This document shows, in pieces, positions 42,611 to 64,000 of a DNA stretch of 64,000 bases. Under the pieces are notes generated by a model. That model worked only from the letters and a program-made list of their open reading frames with translations, searched no databases and was not told where the DNA came from. The stretch's first letter is position 1. Each line of letters begins with the position of its first letter. Origin of the DNA: Actinostola sp. cb2023. Lineage: Eukaryota; Cnidaria; Anthozoa; Actiniaria; Actinostolidae. The stretch is from assembly GCA_033675265.1 (NCBI GenBank), contig JAUJYZ010001000.1, forward strand, positions 241,596-305,595, in the 5' to 3' direction. The position numbers were made by a program, and so were the translations under genes.

Positions 42611-42906
42611 CACCTATCAGGCCAAATATCGTTCTCCGGGCCGAAAGCAACGAGCAAGAAGCTGACGACCGAAAAAGGACTTTGGGAATCTCCCAATTAA
42701 TTTAATTATCCGTGGTACTTGAGAAGTTATCCCTACGAGCGTTGAATAGCAATCATTTGGAACTGTTCGGCCATTTGAAAATGCATGTTGTCAAAATGTC
42801 TACGGATGAATAAATGAATAAGGAGAAAGTCCCAATGCCCTTTCCGGTCGTTAGCTTCTTGCTTGTTGCTTTCGGTGGGGACAACGATTTTTGGAATAGG
42901 TGTATA
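42611..42906. mobile_element. MITE, CGGGCCGAAAGCAACGAGC family, copy 1
   Basis: Ends ACACCTAT and ATAGGTGT, inner arms GAAAGCAACGAGCAAGAAGC mirrored near 42850-42875. The second copy is at 54773-55068. Confidence 0.75.
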
Positions 42907-42934
42907 TGGCGGCCAGATTTGATTGAGTTCGCAA

Positions 42935-43176
42935 AGCGATGAGAGTTTGAGCTTGTTTCACATCAATTAGTAAGTGAATTATGTACTTGTAATCTTTAGA
43001 CTGATAGAACTTTCTATTATTCAATACTTCCCTAAGTTTGCTTATAATTTACACTATATAAGAATGTGAGAGCAACACAAACTCTACTACAAATCTACTG
43101 CTTTAAGTTATCGATCAAAAACGTTTTTGATCGCTGGAATAGATTCTTCCATCGATCGACGTGTTTCTTCATGTAA
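42935..43176. repeat. Dispersed repeat shared with 52307-52540
   Basis: GCGATGAGAGTTTGA, TTCACATCAAT, AAGTGAATTATGTACTTGTA and CGATCGAC(G/T)TGTTTCTTCAT are common to both sites at about 88% identity by eye. Confidence 0.7.
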
Positions 43177-43351
43177 CGTTAAAACTCAATCTACAATCAT
43201 TAAATCATACAAATAATCCCGACAGGAAGGAGGCAACACAGGTATCCCAATATACATTCACACCTGAGCCCCAGAGAGGTAGGGAAGGGAAATATATTAT
43301 CACACTCCACTTTGAAAAGGCATTGGACTTTGTATTTAGTATTTAGCAATT

Positions 43352-44335
43352 CGGCAAACATTTTTTGTATGGTTCTCTTATTATTTCATTTGTATTTTGT
43401 TTGCCTTTGCTAGGGGGACAGCTGCGCGCTGCCCCCTGCTATGTACGGCCCTGTATACAAGAGCCCTTGATAAGATTACTTGTGAGTGAAAAAGTGCATA
43501 AGAAGAGAAGAAAAAAGAAATGAAGGAAATAAGACTGAAGAGAAGTGAAATGAGGTGAAGAAAAAATATATAAAATATATAAAATGGCGTCAGAGAAGCC
43601 ATATCTTATATTTTATATATATTATGACACCTTTTTCAGTGTTCTCATTGGGAAATAACATGCAAAATACCGTGTACTGTGATGACTAATTGGTAATAAA
43701 TGGTTATTTCAGGGAGTGAATGACGCAAGAATCGTAGCACTCTTCGACCCTGTCAAGTCTCCACGATCTTATGCAATTATCGCATCAAAATGAAAATAAT
43801 AAAACTTTTACTGTTCGTGTGCTTAAAATTCACAAATACATAATAACAACAATCTATATATGTAACAAGACGCTCAATAAACGTATACTCGGGCATTGAG
43901 AGCTAGGAAAAATGAAGTAGCCGAAGTTACTTTGCAAATTCAAGAACTCGCAGTCGTGTTTGGAGAGCGTTGCGTGACGGAAATAATCACGGCTGCGAGG
44001 GAGGCTATATTTGACTTTGAGATTGACTGAAATTATATTTTCTTATGCATAGAAGTGAAAACCAACTTGTAAATCACAATGTCGGTAGATAAGATATCAT
44101 TATTTATTACTCGGGCTTCCTTCGCAAGTGCCCGAGTAATTACAAAATAATACTTCATGGAATTAGAATAAGAATTGTTGTGTAAAAGAAGAAATCTTCA
44201 ATAAAAAAATCAATAAAAAAAATAAAAAAGTTCAAAAAATATATTGTTCTATGAGCGACATTGCTGTCTGAAAAAGATGGCGGCTTGTATATTTTACCAC
44301 AATCCTTTGCGCGCCATAAACTTCGCCGGCACCTT
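43352..44335. repeat. Segmental duplication, copy 2 (METTL25 3' region)
   Basis: Counterpart of 16268-17060. It carries the METTL25 terminal exon, its poly(A) signal and flanks, but none of the earlier exons. Confidence 0.85.
43713..43793 (+). pseudogene. METTL25: Duplicated METTL25 terminal exon
   Basis: Same 81 bp, same acceptor GGTTATTTCAG and stop, no nucleotide change seen in the coding part. Without upstream exons nearby it is an exon relic, unless it is used as a distant alternative last exon. Confidence 0.8.
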
Positions 44336-44442
44336 TGCAACAGATAGAGTGATCAAACAAAATCTAATAGTTAGTGACTAATAGTCAAATCAAAACAATA
44401 GAAAGCAATGGAATTACAGTTTATTAATATCTACATGGCTAA

Positions 44443-44683
44443 TAGTCATTCTCAAAAAGGTTGTCCAGATAAAAAGACTACAATACTACAATAAAGTCAC
44501 GTGATTCATTATGTTTTCAATTTCTGTGCGCGGAACTGCGAGTTCATACCAGCGCCATTACATTCAGTTCTCACAATGCCGTGTCACTTTTGCATCTCGA
44601 ATTGAAATTCCACGCAAGGAAATTGAATACATAAGTGTAGTATTTGCAGTGTTTTCATCTGAACAACCTTTTTCAGAATGACT
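44443..44683. mobile_element. mariner-type MITE (GGTTGTCCAGAT family)
   Basis: AGTCATTCTCAAAAAGGTTG at the left, mirrored (with changes) at 44660-44683 before TA. Same element as 54538-54757. Confidence 0.7.
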
Positions 44684-45018
44684 GTATCTGTTTCACGGGT
44701 TTACGTGCCATCACTCTAATTTTGAAGCTGAAGTATGATAGTTTAGGTTCGCAAAGGATTGTGGTAAAACGTACTGCCGCATATTTTTCTGTACAGCAGA
44801 ATGAACCGCGTTTATGATAGTGGCGTACTGACGATGGATTGATTGTATCCTACCGTGTTCCAGTGTTCTCTGATACGACGTGTTTTTTTTAATGTCATGA
44901 ACCTAACCTGATATTGGCAGATAACCGATATTCATGCAGGAAATTCCTGTTTAAATCACGGGGTTTTGCTGTCAAGAATCCAACTCGTCTAGTATTTCCT
45001 CAGTTGACTTATTCTACA

Positions 45019-55593
<10,575 letters not shown>

Positions 55594-57041
55594 TAGATAC
55601 CTTAAATACTAATTGTTGCCTACCTTCAACTAGTATACGAGTGCGTAACTGTGGTTCTTTTTATATCTACGAATTTAAGGCAGTACTTCATTGTTACCTA
55701 CGTTATTGTGGAACTAATTAATAGATACCTTAAATACTAATTGTTGCTTATCTTCAACTAGTATACGAGTGCGTAACTGTGGTTCTTTTTATATCTACGA
55801 ATTTAAGGCAGTACCTCATTGTTCCCTTCGTTATTGTGGAACTAATTAATAGATACCTTAAATACTAATTGTTGCCTACCTTCAACTAGTATACGAGTGC
55901 GTAACTGTGGTTCTTTTTATATCTACGAATTTAAGGCAGTACTTCATTGTTACCTACGTTATTGTGGAACTAATTAATAGATACCTTAAATACTAATTGT
56001 TGCATATATTCAACTAGTATACGAGTGCGTAACTGTGGTTCTTTTTATATCTACGAATTTAAGGCAGTACCTCATTGTTCCCTTCGTTATTGTACTAATA
56101 GATATCCTGTAAATACTAAGTCGGAACTAATAATAGATACCTTAAATACTAATTGTTGCCTACCTTCAACTAGTATACGAGTGCGTAACTGTGGTTCTTT
56201 TTATATCTACGAATTTAAGGCAGTACTTCATTGTTACCTACGTTATTGTGGAACTAATTAATAGATACCTTAAATACTAATTGTTGCTTATCTTCAACTA
56301 GTATACGAGTGCGTAACTGTGGTTCTTTTTATATCTACGAATTTAAGGCAGTACCTCATTGTTACCTTCGTTATTGTGGAACTAATTAATAGATACCTTA
56401 AATACTAATTGTTGCCTACCTTCAACTAGTATACGAGTGCGTAACTGTGGTTCTTTTTATATCTACGAATTTAAGGCAGTACCTTCATTGTTACCTACGT
56501 TATTGTGGAACTAATTAATAGATACCTTAAATACTAATTGTTGCCTACCTTCAACTAGTATACGAGTGCGTAACTGTGGTTCTTTTTATATCTACGAATT
56601 TAAGGCAGTACCTCATTGTTACCTTCGTTATTGTGGAACTAATTAATAGATACCTTAAATACTAATTGTTGCCTACCTTCAACTAGTATACGAGTGCGTA
56701 ACTGTGGTTCTTTTTATATCTACGAATTTAGCAGTACCTCATTGTTACCGTCTTAATTGATTTTATTCGTTAATGAAAGGATTTCAGCTGATATCATATT
56801 GGCCCTCAATTTCGAAAAAAGGCAGCTAATGAGTTGGGAAATCGACTGTACTTGGCATATGGCGAGTCTTAAATCAAATAACCTACTCTAACTATTCTCG
56901 TGTAAGCTTAATACTAAGCTTGTTTACAAAATCTGTTTTAGTTAACAGTACACTCGTGAGATTGGACTGCTCGCTTGATGATTGTCTTCCGTGGGGGCCA
57001 TGCCATGCTAGCTAATAGATGAGCTATACAGTATTAAACCG

Positions 57042-58008
57042 CATCTACACGAACAAGTTTTCCTTTACAACTTTTCCTTGACAAGGAAAAATTGACAATT
57101 TTTTGTCGTCTACACGAGCAAGTCTTCCTTGACAAGGAAAAATTGGCGATGTTTTTGTCGTCTACACGAGCAAGTCTTCCTTGACAAGGAAAAATTGACA
57201 ATTTTTTGTCATCTACACGAGCAAGTTTTCCTTGACAAGGAAAAATTGACAATTTTTTGTCGTCTACACGAGCAAGTCTTCCTTGACAAGGAAAAATTGG
57301 CGATGTTTTTGTCGTCTACACGAGCAAGTCTTCCTTGTCAAGGAAAAATTGTCAAATTTTTTTGTCATTAGTTTTCCTTGACAAGGAAAAATTGACAACT
57401 TTTTGTCATCTACACGAGCAAGTTTCCTTGACAAGGAAAAAATTGGCGATGTTTTTGTCGTCTACACGAGCAAGTCTTCCTTGACAAGGAAAAAATTGGC
57501 GATGTTTTTGTCGTCTACACGAGCAAGTCTTCCTTGACAAGGAAAAATTGACAATTTTTTTGTCATCTACACGAGCAAGTTTTCCTTGACAAGGAAAAAT
57601 TGACAATTTTTTGTCGTCTACACGAGCAAGTCTTCCTTGACAAGAAAAAATTGGCGATGTTTTTTGTCGTCTACACGAGCAAGTCCTTGTCAAGGAAAAA
57701 TTGTCAAATTTTTGTCATTAGTTTTCCTTGACAAGGAAAAATTGACAACTTTTTGTCATCTACACGAGCAAGTTTTCCTTGACAAGGAAAAATTGGCGAT
57801 GTTTTTGTCGTCTACACGAGCAAGTCTTCCTTGTCAAGGAAAAATTGTCAAATTTTTGTCATTAGTTTTCCTTGACAAGGAAAAATTGACAACTTTTTGT
57901 CATCTACACGAGCAAGTTTTCCTTGACAAGGAAAATTGGCGATGTTTATGCATGGCGTCTACACGAGCAAGTCTTCCTTGTCAAGGAAAATTTGCTCGTG
58001 TAGATTCG
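57042..58008. mobile_element. 51-bp hairpin minisatellite bounded by inverted ends
   Basis: About 17 units, each with the palindrome TTCCTTGACAAGGAA followed by a short spacer and GTC(G/A)TCTACACGAGCAAG. The outer ends CATCTACACGAACAAG and TTGCTCGTGTAGATTC are inverted copies, as if a MITE expanded internally. Confidence 0.9.
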
Positions 58009-59112
58009 GCTCTACCATTGATAATACAATCTGTCTCGGTCGAATGTCACTTCATTTCCCGCTTTCCTCAAACCTTGCATCAGTCATTTAGTCAATTACA
58101 TTATGTAAACGTAAGACATACAGAGGCACATTTTTATTTGAAGGTATATATTTTGATATAACAGCGCGCCAGAATCGCTGTGACAGTTCTATTTGATATT
58201 TTACTTCTATGGCTGAATTCGAAAAGAATTTTTCTTCAAAATTATTAAGTTAAGATTTTTAGAAATATTGATGAGCGCTTAGAATCCAAGTGCTTGACCG
58301 ATGGAAGAGCCTTGGAGCAGTATTCTGATATTGGCCGAAACAGGTTGTTTTTAGATGACCCATGACAAAAATAGTTTTTATAAATTCAAGTTCACAATAT
58401 CTCGAAAATAAAATGCATTCACAAAAAAAAAAAAAAAAAAAAAACATTCAAGTTCACAATATCTCGATAATAAAATGCATTCACAAAGTCTTTTATTGAG
58501 AAAAAGAAAACGGAAAAGAAAATGAAAGAAGTCTTCCAGTTTGTATTTTAGCGTGAACTATTTGCTTTCACTCCCGAGCTGCACTCGCAGTAAAACTTCT
58601 TATTCAACACACATTCATTACCCAATCTCTCAGTATATATGTTGAAAACGATTCGAAAATTACGGATGAATATTGGTTAATAAAGACTACAAAACAGTGC
58701 CTCCTAGCTATAGCCTGTTCGCAAAACTCCGTCGAGAAGAGTTGAAATTCGATCGGGAATAGTCGTTATTCGGGCCGCGAGAATCAGCCCCTCCGCCGTC
58801 TTTTGGTCTCGTCTCATTCTCTTGTGGCGCCCTGTCCACCCTTGTACATTTCAATTTGAAAACAATTTTCCCTCCCTTTTGGCCTATCGTCAAAATGGAA
58901 ATGGAGTTTTTTAGTCTGAAACATCTTTTCCAAAATAGACGTCGGTAAAAAACGATCCGAAAAAAGTATTATAGGTGTGGACGGGGTCCAAGACTCTGCT
59001 TTACGATGTAACACCACTTACGCAGTATTCACAAAATAATATTTTTCTAAGTGAGCTTTCTGGTCTAAATCTGCAAAGAACTGCATGAATAAAGCTCATT
59101 TACCACTTTAGA
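58009..59112. other. No gene seen; poly(A) flanked by a 40-bp direct repeat
   Basis: 58423-58444 is a poly(A) run. The 40 bp before it (TTCAAGTTCACAATATCTCG ... AATAAAATGCATTCAC) recur directly after it. Otherwise unremarkable. Confidence 0.55.
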
Positions 59113-59223
59113 AACAAGCGGGGATTCGCCTTTATCACGCGCCGCCATCTTGGATTTTACGTCATACTTTTTAACACGAAAACGAGGTCGTGCGTGGTAA
59201 AGCCAAAGAGTCAGTGTGTCAAT

Positions 59224-59391
59224 ATGGCGTCGTCCAGCTCCAAGTCAGAGTTTTGGCACAAAGATCTAGCTAATATCCCAAGTATTTCGAATAGTTTTGT
59301 TGAAAAATATGCGAAGGAGAACCTCCTTATTAAAGCAACAATTACAAGGGCTACAAATTATGCCACGAACATTACATTAACGATGTTGAAG
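59224..59391 (+). CDS. Transposon accessory gene, first exon
   Basis: 56 codons MASSSSKSEFWHKDLANIPS through FVEKYAKENLL, donor GTAAGC. This opening is common in cnidarian transposon proteins that carry a YqaJ-type nuclease domain further on. No intact continuation was found; sequence after 59480 has stops. Confidence 0.5.
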
Positions 59392-60439
59392 GTAAGCAAC
59401 TATACAATGATTTCGAGTACATAGCATGTCTCAAACCTTGTATGTATTCTAAAATACTCATTGTTTTCACGTTTATTTGCAGTAAAACATAAACAATTAC
59501 CAGAAGATGGAACCTCTGTTCGTTCGAAGTGCTACAGAAGCATGAAAAAATGCGAGGAAACCCCACAAATTATAATAATAATATCGATGATTTTCAAGGC
59601 TGGAACAGACATAAGTTACATAAGCTTTATACATACACAAATGTAGCTGTGCAAGGGCTATGACCTGTCATCTCCAAGACATCTCAACCACAGGTAAAGA
59701 AGGAGTTTTTGCAGTAAAATGTATGGTGTGATGTCAGCTGAATATTTGATTTTGTAAGATTGATTATTTTATTCTCTATCTTAGCATTTGTTATGTTATA
59801 TTTTTTAATTGAAATATGAACATGTTACAGTTCTAGAGTAATAAAAGAAATATTCCTACGGAACTGACAGTGTTATTATATTTTTACAGACATGACACAT
59901 TCCCAGTTGCATTGATGGTGTAATACCTAGATCTATGATGCTGCAGGATGTCAAAGTGCAAAAGTTTAAGAATCCCATTGAAGCTAGACCTAAGAAGAAG
60001 AAAAGAAAAGTGACTGGTGTAACGAGCATTATAGTAGTCGGTACAAGCCATTCAAACAGCCATTGTATTGTCTAGACCTGCCAGCAATACTTACCCCACA
60101 GTCAGGCAGTGTGAGAATATGGCCACAGGAAGATGAAGACATCCCATTAGTGGACCAATATTATGAATGCTAATAAAACAGAGGCCCTTGCAAATTGGTA
60201 ATAAGACATGCTTGCAATCATACATAATTGATTGATGCTTCCAGCTACAGTTAAAGGAATTAAGTTAAAGGAATTAAGGAATTACGTACTCGATCGAAGT
60301 AATGAAATTCTTTAACTCTTCGTATAGCCCTCTACATCTACCCTCAAAAATTGCGTATCTGCTTACTGCTTTTTAACTCCTTTATTTTTGAAAATTGCCC
60401 TTTATTCCTAAGAAATGCAGGTAATGCAACTCGACAACC

Positions 60440-60831
60440 TAATGGAGTTAGCAAGTCCCGGTATAACAACATCTTTATCAGGCATTACCTCATCCCCATG
60501 CTCTAGTAAATCTAAAAGACCAGGCTGCCTTACCAGTTCCTTATCAGAAATAGACTCTTGAAACAGACAACTCACATGAATGATTTCCCCTGAGGGTGAA
60601 ATAACAACATTCCCCTTATATGTGTGTGTGGCTCTTATAAGACGAATAGAGTTCTCTATTTAATACCATGCTATAGTGTGCCTGCACTTTGATTTCAGCA
60701 ACATCTATTACATGTATGCCACGACACTTTGGGTATAATTCCTTAATTAAAGCACTTGGGCATATGTTTATCAATGTTGGCCCTAGATGGCCATATTGGG
60801 AGAGTCCCCCCCAATACAAAATACAGAACAT
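60440..60831 (-). pseudogene. DDE_Tnp_4-type transposase remnant
   Basis: Read on the minus strand with one frame break near 60616: KELYPKCRGIHVIDVAEIKV, then SSYKSHT, then KGNVVISPSGEIIHVSCL and SDKELVRQPGLLDLLEHGDE with VMPDK. These align with the D...E/I, Y-K-x-H-x-T-Y-K and SDK.....GLLDLL..GD.VMADRGF motifs of DDE_Tnp_4 transposases. Frame breaks show it is dead. Confidence 0.75.
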
Positions 60832-61228
60832 TTGTCCAGGAAATAAACACTCCAGGAAATAAACACTCTACTAATTGTTGAAATTGATATGTTTTAAATT
60901 ATTTAGCTAAAATGTGATTGAAACACCCAATCCTCAATTTATTAACAAATAAATAAAAACTGATCACACAAACTGAGTTTACGTGTCTTAAGAATGTTCC
61001 TCAATTGCTCTACATCTGAACTTCCCTTGTTCCTTACTCTTTGCATCTGAGACCTGTAGGCCGTTTTCATGAGCATTCTCGACTGAAACTAAGCAATAAC
61101 ATAACAAATAAATAATGCCCTTCTGACTTCATAAAAAACATTCTGACAACTACCTATAACAGTAACTGGTTCGATGTTTATAGGTTCACATGCAGACCTA
61201 GACACGTGCACGCGATACTTTGGTGATC

Positions 61229-61369
61229 TCAGTTTCTCTTTTGGGGCGACTTTGTCCAGTGGAATATCGACAGTACGGCACCTTTGGCCAGATTTTGTTT
61301 ACCATTGAGTGTTGTCTTGATATCTGAGGGTTTAAAATGCTTGGAACAAACCCTAGTACTGTTCGTGAT
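61229..61369 (-). pseudogene. THAP zinc-finger C-terminal half
   Basis: After a TTTCTCCAG acceptor: NSTRVCSKHFKPSDI and AKGAVLSIF, the C-H and AVPSIF part of a THAP domain (here AVLSIF). A possible upstream exon (61440-61465, donor GTAAGC) lacks the first THAP cysteines. Same strand and orientation as the DDE remnant. Confidence 0.7.
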
Positions 61370-61803
61370 CTGGAGAAACAATGACAGCAAAAATGTAAAC
61401 AAACTCAACATGGCCTCAGGAAGGTCACGATTCCTTCGCTTACCTTGAAAGATTTCCAACATCACGCCGAATTTTTAAAATCCACTGCTTTCTCAATGAT
61501 ATGTCTCTAGGAATTTGATGAAAAGTGATACTAGAATCGACTCTAGACCTATTATTCTGGCATAAAGAACACTACACAAGTGAGTTTGTCGAGCTAAAGA
61601 TCACCACGCACGACCTCGTTCTGATGTTAAAAACTGTGACGTAAAATCAAGATGGCCGCCGTGTGATAAAGCGAATTGGGACCGAGTTCAAACATCAATC
61701 TCATAGGACAAAAAAAATGATTATCATAGCTGGAAAGATCTCGTTGAAATTAGTAAAAATGTGAAGTTTTGGAAAAGATCGCTTCGCAAATTGCGAAGAT
61801 ATA

Positions 61804-61863
61804 CACAGGGAGCCCAACAATAAATGACGCTCGCATACAAAACAATGGTTGGGGCTGCCTGTG
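61804..61863. mobile_element. 60-bp CACAGG-type palindrome
   Basis: CACAGGGAGCCCAAC ... GGTTGGGGCTGCCTGTG. Confidence 0.55.
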
Positions 61864-62026
61864 TAGTGCACATACATTGTACATGAGTTCAAGCCACAAA
61901 AATCAGAGAGAAATGTATATACAATACATTCTCTGTATTTTTAGACATTTTTGAAACATCGCTCTTTTGTTTCCAAGTGATTAAACTTATTTTTATTTTA
62001 TTTATTAATTAATTTTTTTAATTTTT

Positions 62027-62058
<32 letters not shown>

Positions 62059-62252
62059 ATTTAGGATACCAACAGTAGTAGTAGGAGTGAAAGAAAAAAT
62101 GTCCACAAAATGCCTTTGAATTTCTGGCGTTTATTGGACACTAATTCCATCTTTGATATTACAAGCTGTTAAATTGCCACACAACAATTAAATATTCCAT
62201 CGAAATTGGCCGAGTTCACTCTGGGTGCATTTCAACCAATCAGCACCTTTTC

Positions 62253-62722
<470 letters not shown>

Positions 62723-62794
62723 TCATATCTACAATTAAGAGAACATTTGGTGAGTGGAAATCTGAACGATCAACTGATTAGTCAGTCAGTTTGC

Positions 62795-62925
62795 AGCAAC
62801 AACAACAAACAACAACAACAACAATAACGACAACAACAACAATTGCAACAAACTACGGCAACAACAAACAACAACAATAATAACGACAACAACAACAATA
62901 ACAACAACAACAACAACAACTTTAT
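62795..62925. repeat. (CAA)n microsatellite
   Basis: Imperfect CAACAA with GAC and ATA interruptions. Confidence 0.92.
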
Positions 62926-63036
62926 TGCCATTAAAATGACAAAAAATAAATAAAAACTAAGAAAAGAAAGTACTGATTTACAGGTAAAAAGTTACTCAGA
63001 ATAACTGGTAAAGCTAATCTAGCTGAGTAACTACTA

Positions 63037-63561
63037 CAGTCAACTCTCTCGTAAGCGGACACCCTCGGGAATTGAAAAAAGTGTCCGTTAGTAGAGCTGT
63101 CCGCTTACGAGAACTATTCCCGTAAGCGGACACCAAAGAAAAAATAGGGTGGATGTCCGCTTACGGGAGAATTAATTACGTTTTAATCGGTAGAGAAAAA
63201 TAGCAACTGAACCGTACACCTTGCTTCCCGCGGACAAATGGAGATTTGACAAAACCGATCCCCACTGTTCTGTTGCTCTGTAAAAGGTCATATTTTTGTG
63301 GATTTATTGCAAATTAAAGACAAATTCCATTGCCGAAAGTCCATTATTATATAGTGTGTCCCGCTTACGAGAGCGTAAACAAAAGAAAAAATCCAATTTT
63401 TCATTTTCAAAAGTGTCCGCGTCCGCTTACGAGAGAGTGTCCCGCTTACGGGGAATGTGTAAATACAGAGTTTGACTGGAAGGTAAAACGGGGATTTGAA
63501 AAGGTGTCCGTAAGTAGAGCTGTCCCGCTTACGAGAGTGTCCGTTAGCGGAAAGTTGACTG
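63037..63561. mobile_element. pogo/Tigger-like MITE, 525 bp
   Basis: Ends CAGTCAACTCTC and (mirror) AGTTGACTG, TA duplication at 63035-63036 and 63562-63563. Interior rich in GTGTCCG / CGCTTACGAGAG phrases in both orientations. No transposase. Confidence 0.75.
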
Positions 63562-64000
63562 TAGTATTAAAATTAAAAATATTATAAAGCATATAAGGGA
63601 TGAAAAACAAACACAACAAATACACACAGTTGTGATTAACCGAGTGTAAAAGGAAAACCACAATAATAACGTTAATAAAGTGAAGAGAAGGAAAAAAAGT
63701 TTGTCTTATGATATTCTAAAGAAACCGTATTCAGAATTGGTACACTTGAGCAAATTTTAGTCAGCCAGTCATATGACTGAAAATCTACAGCACGGTCTGG
63801 GAACGGACTAGTGGCACTAGTTTCAAAAATTAGAGCAAATTTGGAATGACTGTGCCGTGATTGTGATGTTTTCTATTTTTGAACTAGTCCGCTACATGTA
63901 CCTTTGACTGTGCAGTGCTGTGACTTTTACCAATCTGCTCTAGTCACAGTCAGTCAGTTAGTGAGTCAATGCATGTAGACCCTTTTCCACATTCGCATAT
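63562..64000. other. No gene seen
   Basis: AT-rich to mixed sequence. CTAGT(G/C)GCACTAGTTTC near 63808 is a short palindrome. Nothing else supported. Confidence 0.5.

Larger units (their letters stand above)
59113..61686. mobile_element. ISL2EU-like DNA transposon, decayed
   Basis: Terminal regions of about 80 bp are inverted copies: CGCCTTTATCACGCGCCGCC ... ACGAGGTCGTGCGTGGT on the left, and the mirror of these at 61600-61680. Inside are a plus-strand exon (59224-59391), a minus-strand THAP fragment and a minus-strand DDE transposase remnant. The two-gene convergent layout (nuclease-type gene and transposase) is what I recall for ISL2EU elements; that assignment is inference. Confidence 0.6.

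Noticed and set aside
44914..45018. Upstream in-frame ATG extension of gene B (35 residues)
   Set aside because: The matching gene A sequence has a stop, and the first hydrophobic helix position fits the ATG at 45019 better. Kept only as an alternative.
55594..56261. Downstream repeats as extra D10C genes (for example 56025-56261)
   Set aside because: Each contains only the last third of the domain, no acceptor that fits, and the unit length shifts the frame.

Overview
The window is eukaryotic nuclear DNA from an animal. It is AT-rich and intron-dense, with many (TTA)n, (AAT)n and (GAA)n microsatellites, minisatellites and palindromic miniature transposons. The protein modules (type II membrane collagens, EGF, I-set Ig, ALK-type glycine-rich and GP2/uromodulin-type D10C domains, an intronless class A GPCR, a THAP/DDE transposase) fit a cnidarian, most likely an anthozoan (coral or sea anemone). 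That taxonomic call is inference. Most coding sequence lies in short phase-compatible exons, found by following splice sites and reading phase.

Layout. (1) 1-7029: minus-strand 5' part of a non-haem Fe(II)/2-oxoglutarate oxygenase gene, four exons, running off the left edge. (2) 8577-16762: a METTL25-type methyltransferase gene on the plus strand, head-to-head with the oxygenase. Its exon 2 has an apparent 1-nt frameshift, one exon's 3' splice site is tandemly repeated four times, and one short exon was not located. (3) 19246-28115: 'gene A', a type II transmembrane collagen ending in EGF and glycine-rich domains. (4) 28396-35683: repeats, including a 127-bp array and a 2.6-kb inverted repeat that duplicates a possible first coding exon. 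(5) 35679-40201: a GPCR gene and a truncated copy, separated by about 29 copies of an 86-bp minisatellite. (6) 43350-44330: a duplicate of the METTL25 terminal-exon region. (7) 45019-55593: 'gene B', paralogue of gene A with the same membrane/collagen front but an Ig-EGF-D10C tail. Its last exon is followed by a ten-copy 128-bp array made from that exon. (8) 57042-64000: a hairpin minisatellite, a decayed THAP/DDE_Tnp_4 DNA transposon (ISL2EU-like) and a pogo-like MITE.

How it fits together. Two duplications shaped the centre: one copied the METTL25 3' end plus the membrane-collagen gene, the other copied the GPCR. After the first, the two collagen genes acquired or kept different C-terminal modules. 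All exons from the first collagen exon onward are symmetrical phase 1-1, which is what exon shuffling needs. Gene B's nine exons join to an uninterrupted 505-residue frame. Gene A's nine exons join to 596 residues, but one 3' splice site is damaged by a minisatellite.

Limits: all exon borders come from reading splice motifs and phase by eye. No alignment, transcript or database search was possible.
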